Shown piece by piece: positions 42,193-51,382 of a stretch of 64,000 nt of DNA. Positions within the stretch are counted from its first letter, which is position 1. Every line of letters starts with the position of its first letter. The stretch spans positions 1 to 64,000 of the forward strand of contig QHYH01000093.1 of assembly GCA_003223215.1 (NCBI GenBank). Reading direction: 5' to 3'. The position numbers and the translations under genes were made by a program. The notes under the pieces are model-generated. The model was given only the letters and a program-made list of their open reading frames with translations. It ran no database searches and was not told the DNA's origin. Origin of the DNA: Acidobacteriota bacterium (GTDB lineage: Bacteria; Acidobacteriota; Terriglobia; Acidiferrales; UBA7541).

Positions 42193-43845
42193 ATGCGTGG
42201 ACTGCGGCCCGTTGCCGTCCTGTCGCTATCGGTCGTTGCCTTCGCAGCAGCCATCGCGGTCGAGCGGAAAGAGAAAGAAGAGGAGGCGCTCGAGCGCAGA
42301 GTAGACCAAATCTTTGCTGCCTACGATAAGCCCGACTCGCCCGGCTGCGCGCTCGGAGTCATCCGAGACGGAAATTTCGTTTACAAAAAAGGCTACGGGG
42401 CCGCCAGCCTCGAGCTTGGCGTTGCTCTCACGCCTGCATCCGTTTTCTACATGGGCAGCGTCTCGAAGCAATTCACGGCGGCCAGCGTGGTTCTCGCCGC
42501 CGAGCAGGGGTTCCTCTCGCTCGATGACGACATTCGCAAATATGTCCCGGAAATTCCCTCTTACGGCAAACCCATCACGCTGCGCAAAATGCTGCATCAC
42601 ACCAGCGGCTTCCGGGACATCCTGAGCCTGTTCTTTCTCGCTGGCCGGAATTCCGAAGACATCCATCCGACCAACGAACTGCTCGATTTACTCTCGCGAC
42701 AAAAGGCGCTCAACTTCACTCCCGGCGATGAGTTTCTCTATAGCAACACGAATTACTTTTTGATGAGCGTGGTGATCCGCCGCGCGACAGGCAAGCCGCT
42801 TTCCCAATTCGCCGAGGAAAACATTTTCAAGCCCCTCGGTATGACGCACTCGAGCTTCTATGACGACCGCACGGTTGTGTTGCCTGGCCGGGTAGCCGCT
42901 TACGCGCCGCGCCCAGGCGGCGGCTTTCGCGTCGACTGGTCCACCAATTACGACATGGTCGGGGGCGGCGGGTTGATGAGCAGCGTGGACGATCTCCTTA
43001 GATGGGACCACAATTTCTACGACAACAAGCTGGGCAAAGGGACCTTGCTCGCGGAAATGCAGACGCAGGGCGTCCTCAACAACGGCAAGCAAATCGAGTA
43101 CGCGCTGGGCCTGTTCATCAGCAAATACCGCGGCCTCCCGGTCGTCGCCCACGACGGCGCGAACTTCGGCTATCGCACCACGCTGATGCGCTTTCCCGAG
43201 CAGAGATTCTCGGTGATCTGCCTTTGCAATCTCGCTACAAGCAATCCCCTCCGTCTGTCTTATCAGGTTGCGGACCTTTATCTGGAAAGCCAACTCGTAC
43301 CAGACCCCGCACCCGCATCCGCCGCCAAAGTTGACCCGCAGCCTTTCGCGGGCTGGTATCGCAACCTGGAGTCTCATTCCGCGTATCAACTTTCGGCGGC
43401 TGACGGCGACATTGTAGGCCTCGGCACACGTTTCAAACCGCGCGACGCAAATCATTTCGTGGCCACGCCCGGCGCGGCAATCGCTTTTGATCGTTTGCAA
43501 AACGGGGGCATCCGCGCCACGCTGACTGTCGAGGACAGTGCGCCCCAGGTTTTTGTGAAATTTGAACCGGTAAAACCCTCCGCGGAAGATCTCGCGCAAT
43601 ATGCCGGGGAATATACGAGTTCCGAACTTCAGGCTACCTATCGCTTCGCAGTGAAGGACGGGAAACTCACTCTGGCCACCAACTGGCAGGAACCGTCTGT
43701 TCTTGAACCGGCCGTGCGCGACGAATTCCAGAGTCCCGTCGGCGTGGCCATGGTCTTCCGCCGCGATGCTCCGGGACACGTCACCGGTTGCGACCTTTTT
43801 GCCGGACGCGTGCGGAATATTTTCTTCACGCGGGTGGCAAAGTAG
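42193..43845 (+). CDS. Exported serine hydrolase (class C beta-lactamase / DD-peptidase family)
   Basis: This is a 550-residue secreted protein. The signal peptide covers about residues 1-20 (LRPVAVLSLSVVAFAAAIA). The Beta-lactamase (PF00144-type) domain shows the nucleophile motif MGSVSKQFTAAS (SxxK), YSNTNYFLM (YxN) and HDGANFGYRT in place of KTG. A C-terminal beta-domain of about 180 residues (PFAGWYRNLESHSAYQL, LAQYAGEYTSSEL) resembles the DUF3471-type lid found in acidobacterial and bacteroidetal peptidases. Likely substrates are D-amino-acid peptides or esters; antibiotic resistance should not be assumed. It is monocistronic, with the cytochrome/PQQ group downstream. Confidence 0.88.
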   Translation: MRGLRPVAVLSLSVVAFAAAIAVERKEKEEEALERRVDQIFAAYDKPDSPGCALGVIRDGNFVYKKGYGAASLELGVALTPASVFYMGSVSKQFTAASVVLAAEQGFLSLDDDIRKYVPEIPSYGKPITLRKMLHHTSGFRDILSLFFLAGRNSEDIHPTNELLDLLSRQKALNFTPGDEFLYSNTNYFLMSVVIRRATGKPLSQFAEENIFKPLGMTHSSFYDDRTVVLPGRVAAYAPRPGGGFRVDWSTNYDMVGGGGLMSSVDDLLRWDHNFYDNKLGKGTLLAEMQTQGVLNNGKQIEYALGLFISKYRGLPVVAHDGANFGYRTTLMRFPEQRFSVICLCNLATSNPLRLSYQVADLYLESQLVPDPAPASAAKVDPQPFAGWYRNLESHSAYQLSAADGDIVGLGTRFKPRDANHFVATPGAAIAFDRLQNGGIRATLTVEDSAPQVFVKFEPVKPSAEDLAQYAGEYTSSELQATYRFAVKDGKLTLATNWQEPSVLEPAVRDEFQSPVGVAMVFRRDAPGHVTGCDLFAGRVRNIFFTRVAK

Positions 43846-43929
43846 CATCGCTTATTCAGCATTGAGCGCACAGAGTTCGGCCGCTCGTGTATAGTGACTG
43901 CAACTTCCACAATGCCGGGAGGTCCCACT

Positions 43930-44829
43930 ATGCCCGCCTTGAGCAATTCGGAGGGAACGGCCGCGTCTTTCTTTGCAGTGGTAGCGAATGGTCTTCGCCG
44001 CCCGATGCGCGTGACACTTCTGCTAACGCTCATGTTTGCCTTCGCGGCCGTCCGCGCCTTCGCGCAGGGAAAGAATCCGTATGCGGGTGACGCGAAAATC
44101 GCGAAGCTCGGTGAATACCAGTTTCGCTTGAACTGCGCGTTTTGCCACGGGCTTGGCGCGCGCGGCGGCGGGCGCGGGCCGGATCTAACGCGCGCGCAAA
44201 AGCGTCACGGCAACTCCGACGCGGAAATGTTCCACAACATTCATGACGGCATTTCCGGTACGGCCATGCCCGCTGCCACCAACGGCGGCATCGGAGTGGG
44301 CATGAGCGACGAAGAAATCTGGCAAGTGGTCACTTATCTGCGCAGCGTGCAGGCGAAAGCCCCGGCGCAACCCGCGGGAAATCCCGAGCACGGGAAAGAA
44401 CTCTTCAACGGCGGTTTCGGTTGCTCCACGTGCCACATGATCGAAGGGAAGGGAGGCCGCCTTGGCCCGGATCTCACCACGGTGGGCGCGTCTCGCTCGA
44501 CGGAGTACCTCGTGGAATCGGTGCGCAACCCGAGCCGCCAACTCGCGCAAGGCATCCTCGAAGCGATGAAGGAATTCCCCCAGGAGTATGAATCGGTCTT
44601 GGTCGTGACCGCGGATGGAACCAAGCTCAGCGGCGTGGTGTTGAACCAAGACCAGTTCACCTTGCAAATGCTCGATACCCGCGAACAATTGCACTTGTTT
44701 GAGAAGGACAAGCTGCGTTCGTTTGAAACCCGGCGCGAATCGGTAATGCCTGTTTACGACCAAAAAGCGCTGGGCGACAAAGACCTCCAAGACCTTCTCG
44801 CCTATCTTTTTGAAGTCGGCGGCAAATGA
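43930..44829 (+). CDS. Secreted di-heme cytochrome c
   Basis: This 299-residue protein has two heme-binding sites, CAFCH and CSTCH, each followed by a Gly-rich GP(D)L segment (GGGRGPDL, GGRLGPDL), in two cytochrome c domains. The first domain includes GISGTAMPA with a candidate axial Met. After the second heme the C-terminus has VVTADGTKLSGVVLNQDQFTLQMLD, typical of the cytochrome c/heme-binding domains found beside PQQ dehydrogenases. A membrane/signal segment lies near residues 26-46 (MRVTLLLTLMFAFAAVRAFAQG). The ATG at 43930 is favoured by GGGAGG nine bases upstream. It is very likely the electron acceptor of the PQQ dehydrogenase 0.2 kb downstream. Confidence 0.88.
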   Translation: MPALSNSEGTAASFFAVVANGLRRPMRVTLLLTLMFAFAAVRAFAQGKNPYAGDAKIAKLGEYQFRLNCAFCHGLGARGGGRGPDLTRAQKRHGNSDAEMFHNIHDGISGTAMPAATNGGIGVGMSDEEIWQVVTYLRSVQAKAPAQPAGNPEHGKELFNGGFGCSTCHMIEGKGGRLGPDLTTVGASRSTEYLVESVRNPSRQLAQGILEAMKEFPQEYESVLVVTADGTKLSGVVLNQDQFTLQMLDTREQLHLFEKDKLRSFETRRESVMPVYDQKALGDKDLQDLLAYLFEVGGK

Positions 44830-44867
44830 AAAAGCCGAAGCGAAGAACCTTTGGCCAGGAGATCAGG

Positions 44868-45002
44868 ATGGCTGCGCACTTTGTTGATATCGACGTCAAG
44901 GATATGGATCGAATGCAGGAATACCGGGAAGCAGTTCCCCGTACCGTCCAGAAGTACGGAGGACGCTAGCTGGTCCGCGCCGTCGAAGGCATCCAGGCTT
45001 GA
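44868..45002 (+). pseudogene. DUF1330 protein remnant with internal stop
   Basis: The ATG at 44868 starts MAAHFVDIDVKD and reaches TVQKYGGR, then meets TAG at 44967 where the family has Tyr (GGR-Y-LVR). Continuing in the same frame gives LVRAVEGIQA and then TGA at 45000-45002. Intact DUF1330 (dimeric alpha/beta-barrel) proteins are about 95 residues, so the last half is missing. It lies between the cytochrome and the PQQ dehydrogenase and overlaps that gene's upstream leader. Confidence 0.65.
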
Positions 45003-45040
45003 TGCGATTTAAGTTGCGCTTATCGAAGGGGTCACAAGAG

Positions 45041-46639
45041 ATGGGCAACATGAAGAGAATCCTTACAGAGGCAACCATCTTGCTCGGCTTTGGCCTGGCA
45101 GGGATTTCCGCCAGCGGGCAGGTGACGCCCGAGCGCCTGCTCGAATCCGCCAAGGAGCCGCAGAACTGGCTGATGTATTCGGGCGATTATGCGGGACGGC
45201 GTTACAGCACGCTCGATCAGATCAACACCAAAAACGCAGCTTCGCTCGTTCCCAAGTGGGCCTATCAAACCATGGCCGGCGGAAAATTTGAAACCACATC
45301 ACTGGTTGTCGATGGGGTTCTTTACGCCACCGGCGCTGACGATCGCGCCTTTGCGCTTGACGCGCCTTCCGGCCGCCCCATCTGGCAATATCAGCGCTCA
45401 TTGCCGCCCGATATTCGTCCCTGTTGTGGCCGCGTCAATCGCGGGATGGCCATCCTGGGCGATAAAGTTTTTCTCGGCACGCTTGACGCCCACGTCATCG
45501 CGCTCGACACAAAAACGGGCAATGTCGTTTGGGACGTGGGCACGTCGGACTACCGTAAGGGCTACAGCATCACACTCGCGCCCCTGGTGATCAACCATCT
45601 CGTGCTCATCGGGGTTTCCGGCGGCGAATACGGCATTCGCGGGTTCATCGATGCTTATGACGCCGTGACCGGCGCGCGCAAATGGCGCTTCTACACCGTT
45701 CCCGGTCCGGGCGAACCCGGCCACGAAACCTGGGAAGGCGACTCCTGGAAAATCGGCGGCGCGCCCGCATGGATTACCGGCACCTATGATCCCGCGACGA
45801 ATACCACGTTCTGGACCACCGGCAATCCTTCGCCTTCGAATCGCGGCGAAGGCCGTGCCGGCGACAATCTCTACAGCAATTCGTTGCTTGCGCTCGATCC
45901 GGATACGGGCAAGCTGAAATGGTATTTCCAGTTCACCAAGCACGACGAGCACGATTACGACGCCACGCAGGTTCCTGTGCTGGTGGACGACGGCGATCGC
46001 CATCTCATCGTCCAGGCCAACCGCAACGGTTTTTTCTACGTGATTGACCGCCGTGACGGCAAACTTCTCTCGGCCACTCCCTACGGGAAAGTCAGCTGGA
46101 GCAATGCGAAAGACGCAAGCGGCGTGCCCCTCGAGCGCAAAGAAGCTTCCCCAACTTTGACGGGCGTGCCGGTTTGTCCAGGCGCGATCGGCGCCACCAA
46201 TTGGATGTCGCCGACCTACGATCCGCAAACCAAACTTTTCTACGTCACCGCGCGGGAGCAGTGCGACATTTTCAGCTCCGCGCCGCAGCCTTACGAAGCG
46301 GGCCACGCGTTTTACGGAAGCGCGTATTTTCCCAATGACGACGCGCAGCCATTTTGGGGAGCGGTTCGCGCCATCGATCCAGCCACCAGCCAGGTTAAGT
46401 GGGAGCTGAAGCACCTCTCGCCATCGTGGTCTGGAGTGCTTTCTACCGCAGGTGGCCTTGTCTTCACCGGGGACGCCGAGGGTAATTTCATGGCGCTCGA
46501 TGCGGCCTCCGGGAAGATTCTGTGGCACTTTCAGTGCGGTGCGTCGGTCTACGCCTCACCCATGAGTTATGCAATGGATGGCAGGCAATACGTGGCCATC
46601 GCGGCGGGCACGACGCTTTTCGCGTTCGGCCTACCCTGA
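45041..46639 (+). CDS. PQQ-dependent dehydrogenase (quinoprotein alcohol dehydrogenase family, lanthanide-type motif)
   Basis: This 532-residue periplasmic eight-bladed propeller begins with a signal peptide (to about residue 26). Active-site signatures are all present: the vicinal disulfide CC at 128-129 in RPCCGRVNRG, the metal ligand Glu196 in SGGEYGIRG, Asn262 in TTGNPSPSN, and the catalytic Asp305 in DEHDYD. Asp307 two residues later corresponds to the extra Asp that marks lanthanide-dependent XoxF/PedH enzymes; calcium enzymes have Ala or Ser there. Tryptophan-docking repeats (TGKLKWYFQ) are clear. I chose the ATG at 45041 (GAAGGGG upstream). The neighbouring di-heme cytochrome c is the probable electron acceptor. 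The substrate is probably an alcohol, but not determinable. Confidence 0.88.
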   Translation: MGNMKRILTEATILLGFGLAGISASGQVTPERLLESAKEPQNWLMYSGDYAGRRYSTLDQINTKNAASLVPKWAYQTMAGGKFETTSLVVDGVLYATGADDRAFALDAPSGRPIWQYQRSLPPDIRPCCGRVNRGMAILGDKVFLGTLDAHVIALDTKTGNVVWDVGTSDYRKGYSITLAPLVINHLVLIGVSGGEYGIRGFIDAYDAVTGARKWRFYTVPGPGEPGHETWEGDSWKIGGAPAWITGTYDPATNTTFWTTGNPSPSNRGEGRAGDNLYSNSLLALDPDTGKLKWYFQFTKHDEHDYDATQVPVLVDDGDRHLIVQANRNGFFYVIDRRDGKLLSATPYGKVSWSNAKDASGVPLERKEASPTLTGVPVCPGAIGATNWMSPTYDPQTKLFYVTAREQCDIFSSAPQPYEAGHAFYGSAYFPNDDAQPFWGAVRAIDPATSQVKWELKHLSPSWSGVLSTAGGLVFTGDAEGNFMALDAASGKILWHFQCGASVYASPMSYAMDGRQYVAIAAGTTLFAFGLP

Positions 46640-46949
46640 GGGTTGTGGAAGGGCGTGTCCGGGATTATTCTGCGACGCCAATGTGCGAACCGAGCAGGGC
46701 GCGCACCGGCTTGATGACCCGATGTAAAGGAAGTGGATCATTAGGCCCTTCCCGCCATGCTGGCAAGCGGTCCCGGTGCGCTTTAAACACCGAATCTTCG
46801 CTCCTTGCCTTTGCAGCTTTGAGCACATTCTGTCCCTCTGGTACTGGCGGCCTATCCTTGCTGACTGCGTCCGGGGCTAAACTTGGTTGACCGCCGTTGC
46901 TTCCGGGCAAGCGGGTTTGCCTGGGCAAGCTTCGGCCGGGGACACTGCC
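46640..46949. other. Intergenic region before the Sel1-repeat gene
   Basis: 310 bp without a supported gene. The minus-strand frame here lacks conserved text and a ribosome site. No hairpin terminator for the PQQ gene was found. Confidence 0.3.
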
Positions 46950-48284
46950 ATGAGCTTTCCGTCTAAGGCCATCGTCGCCACCCTTTTCGTTCTCGCGCTT
47001 GGCTATGGGGTGCGCTCGCAAGCACCGGCCCAAGCGCCGGCGCAGGCGCCGGTACAAACGTCAACCCAGGCGACGGCACCGCCGCCGGACGGTGACTTTT
47101 ACGCTCTTCGCGGGCCCGCCGCTGCGGGCGACGCTCAGGCGCAATACGCCCTCGGGAATTACTATTTTCGCGCTCGCTGCCTGACGCTCGAACACGCTCA
47201 AGCCCTCACGTGGTACCGCAAATCCGCCGACCAGGGCTACGCCCCCGCCGAGAATCAGCTTGCCACCATCTACCAACATGGCTTCGGCGCGGTGCGCAAT
47301 TTTAAACTGGCGCTAGCCTACTACCGCAAAGCGGCGGACCAGGGTTATGCGCCTGCGCAGTTTAATCTTGGCGTTACATACGAGAGCGGTAACTACGGCG
47401 TCAAGCGCGATTACAAGCAGGCTTTCGCGTGGTATCGCAAGGCCGCGGACCAGAATTGGTCGGATGCCGAACGAGAAGTCGCGTATTTTTACCAATGCGG
47501 ACTTGCCGTCAAACAGGACTTTGCGCAGGCGCTGGCCTGGTATCGCCGCTCCGCCGGCCATGGCAACGCCATGGCCGAAAACCAACTTGGCTACTTTGCG
47601 GAGGAAGGATGGGGCGAGCCGAAGAATGACAACGAAGCTCTCTCCTGGTGCTACAAAGCCGCAGAACATGGCAACGACACCGCCGAAGAAAACATCGGCT
47701 ACATGTTTCAGAACGGCGAGGGCGCGCCAACCGATTATGCCAAGGCTCGATACTGGTTTTACAAAGCGGCCGCGCAAGGGAACGGCGACGCGGCAAACCA
47801 GCTCGGGTGGATGTATCAGCATGGGCAAGGTGTGGAGGAGGACGATGCGAAGGCCCTGGCCTGGTACCGCCTGGCTGCCGACCAGGGAAATGTACACGGC
47901 AAGAACAATCTTCAAGCTTTCTGCGACGAGCTGGAAGACCGCGGAGAGGAGGTGTGTGAATCCGCCAATGCGCCGGTCGATGACGCTGCCATTCGGCAGG
48001 CCGAGCGGCGCGCGCGCATCTCGGATCTACGCGCCCGCATTGACGGACTCGAGGGCGACGCCCAGCGGCAAGAAGATCAAGCCTACGAACTCGACCATAC
48101 GGGCAAGGGCAAGAAAGATGCCATCACAAAGGTTTTCAATGCGATTGACAGCGTCCCGGCGGCCAAGTTCCGCCTCCAAGCGGAGAAGGATCGCGACGAA
48201 GCCGCCCGCCTGCGCGATGAACTCCGTCAACTCGAAAGCCAAGACCACCAAGACCAATGGAACGCCGGCGTCCCCGAACCCTAA
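46950..48284 (+). CDS. Exported Sel1-repeat (SLR) protein
   Basis: This is a 444-residue protein. The signal peptide (AIVATLFVLALGYGVRSQA) is followed by a Gln/Ala/Pro linker with repeated QAPAQAP. About seven Sel1-like TPR units occupy residues 55-315, each of the type AxxWYRKAADQG(Y/N)xxAxxxLGxxYxxG (for example FAWYRKAADQNWSDAEREVAYFYQCG). A charged coiled-coil region closes the protein (RRARISDLRARIDGLE ... LRDELRQLESQ). SLR proteins act as adaptors in signalling or envelope assembly. The ATG at 46950 is chosen to begin at the signal peptide. It is convergent with the glycosyltransferase gene 40 bp away. Confidence 0.82.
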   Translation: MSFPSKAIVATLFVLALGYGVRSQAPAQAPAQAPVQTSTQATAPPPDGDFYALRGPAAAGDAQAQYALGNYYFRARCLTLEHAQALTWYRKSADQGYAPAENQLATIYQHGFGAVRNFKLALAYYRKAADQGYAPAQFNLGVTYESGNYGVKRDYKQAFAWYRKAADQNWSDAEREVAYFYQCGLAVKQDFAQALAWYRRSAGHGNAMAENQLGYFAEEGWGEPKNDNEALSWCYKAAEHGNDTAEENIGYMFQNGEGAPTDYAKARYWFYKAAAQGNGDAANQLGWMYQHGQGVEEDDAKALAWYRLAADQGNVHGKNNLQAFCDELEDRGEEVCESANAPVDDAAIRQAERRARISDLRARIDGLEGDAQRQEDQAYELDHTGKGKKDAITKVFNAIDSVPAAKFRLQAEKDRDEAARLRDELRQLESQDHQDQWNAGVPEP

Positions 48285-48324
48285 CGGGCCCGGAAAAACC
48301 ACCTTCCCGAGCAGTGCCAGTCGA

Positions 48325-49662
48325 TCAACCATCAGGCGCCGGGCTATGGACATTTCCTGTATCGGGTACAAGAACCGATCCTCTCCGCGCCGTTGCCTTC
48401 TTCACCGAACTGGTTACGGCAATCGCGACCAGTAGCAACACTGCCGGATCGATGGGATGCCGGTACCTTAAGTTCGAGTGCGTTAGGTAATAAAGCCACG
48501 GGAAGACCAGGGGATAGGCCGCCAGCGGAAATGCATACGGACTGTGCTTCCCGAGGAGTGCCGCGATTCCCAAGAGCCCGCCTAGGGCTGATGCGGTGCT
48601 GCATAGCAATAACACGCGAACCAGGGAATCCGCCGAGAGGAATCGTTGCCACGGGTCCGCAAGTCCCGTCCAAAAAGCCACAAATCGATCGGCGATCAAC
48701 CTCACTTCGACCCGTGGATACGCGCGCATGAAAGCCAGCGCCTTGCGCTTCTCTTCCTCCATGAATGGGATCTCGCCCATGTGGAAATAGCGCACGAGCT
48801 CGCGTTCCTTGGTGATTTGCGGCGGCCACACGGCTCGCGGCGTGTAGTTTTCGTTGTTTCCGATGTACAGCTCGAGCGGAAGATTCGAACGCAAAGGAAC
48901 CACTCGATGAAAAACGATGTAATTGCGGATGGTCCAAGGGAGACAGCATAAAATGGCAATCAGCGCCGCCACAAGCGCCGGCTTCGTTGCGTCAAATTCC
49001 ATTCCGCGATGCGGTTGGTTCAGACGATACGCTCGGTACGCCGCCCATCCGAGCAGGAAAGGGAGGAGCGAACCCAGGGACGGATTGGTCATCAGCGTGA
49101 AGCCCCACAACCATCCGTAGAGGCACCAGTCGCGCCAGCGCTTCGACTCGGCGAGTTCGAGTGTAGCCCACAAAATGGTGGCGCCCAGGAGCACCGATAG
49201 CGACGTGTCCCACACCCATTCGAAAGGAAACATCACCGCATTGGGGAACAGTGCCCACAGCCAGGCTGCTCCGCTAGCCACTCCCGCTCCCGCGATTCGC
49301 TTGCCCGCATAGAAAATCGGCACGCACACCCCCGACGAGAACACAGCATTGAGGAAGACCACTGCGAAAAACGAGGGTCGTGTGAAAATCCCAAATACGC
49401 GGAAGATCCCCGCCACCAGCAAGGGGTACACCGGCGTGAGCCACGCTGTAGGTCCCGTGTCTTTTCCAAACGGCGAACTGAATCCTTTTCCCAGGGCCAG
49501 CGATTTGGCAATGCTTCCGGTTTCCTGACTAAACATCGCAGGCGCGAGCACATCGCGGGGAAATTTGCGCTCCTGCTGCCAGGCAAAGCCCAGACGCGCT
49601 CCGAGCGCCAAGAAAAAAATCAGCCACAGCGAAGTCGCTGCTTTCGGCAGAATTCTGTTCAT
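48325..49662 (-). CDS. Multi-pass membrane glycosyltransferase (ArnT/PMT-like, GT-C fold)
   Basis: This 445-residue integral membrane protein has about ten hydrophobic helices. The first periplasmic loop carries a charged sequence after WQQERKFPRD and later GPTAWLTPVYPLLVAGIFRVFG, typical of GT-C family 39/83-like enzymes. A middle WTIRNYIVFHRVVPLRSNLPLELYIGNN segment matches hypothetical acidobacterial mannosyltransferases using lipid-linked sugars. The C-terminus (LTHSNLRYRHPIDPAVLLL) has the usual RxRxP-type ending. The ATG at 49662 is chosen because the hydrophobic N-terminus begins there. It lies 83 bp downstream of the AraC regulator in the same direction. The acceptor is unknown. Confidence 0.72.
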   Translation of the reverse strand: MNRILPKAATSLWLIFFLALGARLGFAWQQERKFPRDVLAPAMFSQETGSIAKSLALGKGFSSPFGKDTGPTAWLTPVYPLLVAGIFRVFGIFTRPSFFAVVFLNAVFSSGVCVPIFYAGKRIAGAGVASGAAWLWALFPNAVMFPFEWVWDTSLSVLLGATILWATLELAESKRWRDWCLYGWLWGFTLMTNPSLGSLLPFLLGWAAYRAYRLNQPHRGMEFDATKPALVAALIAILCCLPWTIRNYIVFHRVVPLRSNLPLELYIGNNENYTPRAVWPPQITKERELVRYFHMGEIPFMEEEKRKALAFMRAYPRVEVRLIADRFVAFWTGLADPWQRFLSADSLVRVLLLCSTASALGGLLGIAALLGKHSPYAFPLAAYPLVFPWLYYLTHSNLRYRHPIDPAVLLLVAIAVTSSVKKATARRGSVLVPDTGNVHSPAPDG

Positions 49663-49745
49663 GGTCTCGGTGGCATTCTCCAGCCCGCAACGAATCGACG
49701 GAAATACGATTCTAGCGGGCTTTACGAAGGCTTCTTGTGACAATT

Positions 49746-50744
49746 TCACCGTACCGGTGCCGCTTCCAAACAGTCCTCGAGCGAAGCCTTCCAGGACCGC
49801 GGGTTGGCGCCAAACTCGTTCCGAAACGCGCGATTGAAGTTCGACACGTCGCCAAAGCCGCAATCGAGCGCGATATCTAGAACTTTTTCTTTTTTCGACA
49901 CGAGTCTCACCGCCGCTTCGCGGAGCCGCATGCGGCGCACGTATTGATGTGGCGTGACGCCGGCGAGTTGCTCGAAGGTGCGCAGGAAGTGGTAGGGGCT
50001 GAGCCCAGCCTCTCGCGCCAGGCTTCCCAAAGGCAGTTCATGATCGGCATGCCGCTCGATCATTCGCAGGGTCCGGGTTACGCGCGCCACCGTGCTTGGC
50101 TCGACGGCTCTCGCGCTTGCGGATAAGCCGTGCACCATTTTGACGGCGTCGGCGGCGAGTTGCACGCTCAGTTCTTCCCACCGCGTTTGTGAAGCGTGAA
50201 CCAGACCGGCGCAAGCCCTCGCAATCAGGGGGGACAAGTGTGCGAGGGCCGGCAGGCGCAGCCTTGGGAAGTTTCGCTGGCCGCGAGAAATCCCCGCATC
50301 GGCGGCGACGCGCGCGAAGTAATCCCGCGAGTAGCGAAACGAAAGGCAGCGGTCCCCCAACCCGTGCTCATGACCGCACTCGAAACACTGGCCGGCATTG
50401 CCAAGCAGCAGGGAGCCCGGCGTCATCAGCTCCTCGGCGAGCCCCGGGCCATTGAGTGAGGCGCGATATTGAAACGTGCCCGCAACAACGACGGCGATGG
50501 TGAAGGAAGGATGTTGCTCTTCAAAACGGCGGTCTTGTGGACCGCACGTGCACACGACGTCCGCGACGTGCCACCCGTCGCCCTGGCCTAGCACCCGTGA
50601 GGCCATGCTGCCCGGCTCGCCAGTCGCGGCGCGCTGGGCCACGGCTCGCTCCAATTCCACCGCAATTTTTGCCAAGAATTCTTCTCCCCAGCCGCCGTAC
50701 AAGGATTCTAGCAAATCGGAGCACCACGGCGATTCGATGCGCAA
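49746..50744 (-). CDS. AraC-family transcriptional regulator
   Basis: This is a 332-residue regulator. The N-terminal about 200 residues form a cupin-like effector domain with several Cys/His residues (VCTCGPQDRRFEEQHPSF, GQCFECGHEHGLGDRC), suggesting metal, thiol or redox sensing. The C-terminal double HTH is canonical: LGSLAREAGLSPYHFLRTFEQLAGVTPHQYVRRMRLREAA, then VLDIALDCGFGDVSNFNRAFRNEFGANPRSW. The gene diverges from two small plus-strand genes with only 45 bp between start codons, so it probably controls them. Confidence 0.9.
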   Translation of the reverse strand: MRIESPWCSDLLESLYGGWGEEFLAKIAVELERAVAQRAATGEPGSMASRVLGQGDGWHVADVVCTCGPQDRRFEEQHPSFTIAVVVAGTFQYRASLNGPGLAEELMTPGSLLLGNAGQCFECGHEHGLGDRCLSFRYSRDYFARVAADAGISRGQRNFPRLRLPALAHLSPLIARACAGLVHASQTRWEELSVQLAADAVKMVHGLSASARAVEPSTVARVTRTLRMIERHADHELPLGSLAREAGLSPYHFLRTFEQLAGVTPHQYVRRMRLREAAVRLVSKKEKVLDIALDCGFGDVSNFNRAFRNEFGANPRSWKASLEDCLEAAPVR

Positions 50745-50789
50745 AGTGATCAGAAAGGAACGCAGTCGTTAGCAGGGAGGTTATCTTTC

Positions 50790-51338
50790 ATGCACGCGAC
50801 GCAAGCTTGGCGGGAGGACGGTTTTACGGCGCGGTTGTCGGCTCCGGGGCGCTCAGTGGAAATTCCCGAATCGGCCGATGTGTACGGCTGGCTCGTCGGC
50901 AGTTGGGAGCTCGAGGTCGTTCATTACAAGGCGGTCGACGTGTCGGCCGGGCGCATCGTGGGCGAAGCGCACTTTGGCTGGGTGCTCGAGGGACGGGCGA
51001 TTCAGGATGTTTGGATTATGCCCCGTTGTTCCGAGCGTCGCGCTGACTTGGAAAAGACGAACAACATGTATGGCACGACCTTGCGCGTCTGGGACGCGAC
51101 CATTCAGGCGTGGCGGATTCACTGGACTAATCCGGTGAGCGGTCATCGCGAGCAGCAAATTGGTCGTCGAGTTGGCAAGGACATTGTGCAAGTGGGCGCG
51201 CGCTCCGATGGGACGCCGACGCGCTGGCAATTCACCGAGATCACTGCGGACTCCTTTCACTGGCTCGGCGAGGCGCTCGAACCGGACGGCAAGACGTGGA
51301 AACTTGAAGGCGAGTTCCGGGCGCGGCGCAATCGTTGA
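50790..51338 (+). CDS. Small DUF1579/lipocalin-like hypothetical protein
   Basis: This 182-residue cytoplasmic protein has short beta-rich text (VYGWLVGSWELEVVHYKAVD, GEAHFGWVLEGRAIQDVWIMP, TTLRVWDATIQAWRIHWTNP, GTPTRWQFTEITADSFHWLGE). The pattern resembles small lipocalin/SMP30-adjacent proteins of about 160-180 residues that often accompany AraC regulators. GGGAGG lies nine bases before the ATG. It is divergent from the AraC gene and followed 45 bp later by a DinB-like gene, so the two form an AraC-linked pair. Function unknown. Confidence 0.75.
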   Translation: MHATQAWREDGFTARLSAPGRSVEIPESADVYGWLVGSWELEVVHYKAVDVSAGRIVGEAHFGWVLEGRAIQDVWIMPRCSERRADLEKTNNMYGTTLRVWDATIQAWRIHWTNPVSGHREQQIGRRVGKDIVQVGARSDGTPTRWQFTEITADSFHWLGEALEPDGKTWKLEGEFRARRNR

Positions 51339-51382
51339 TCGGAATTGTTGACTTAGAAACCTTCTCCTAAGGAGGCTCGCCG

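Noticed and set aside
42688-43848. 386-codon minus-strand frame
   Set aside because: It mirrors the serine hydrolase gene, whose active-site motifs are intact on the plus strand.
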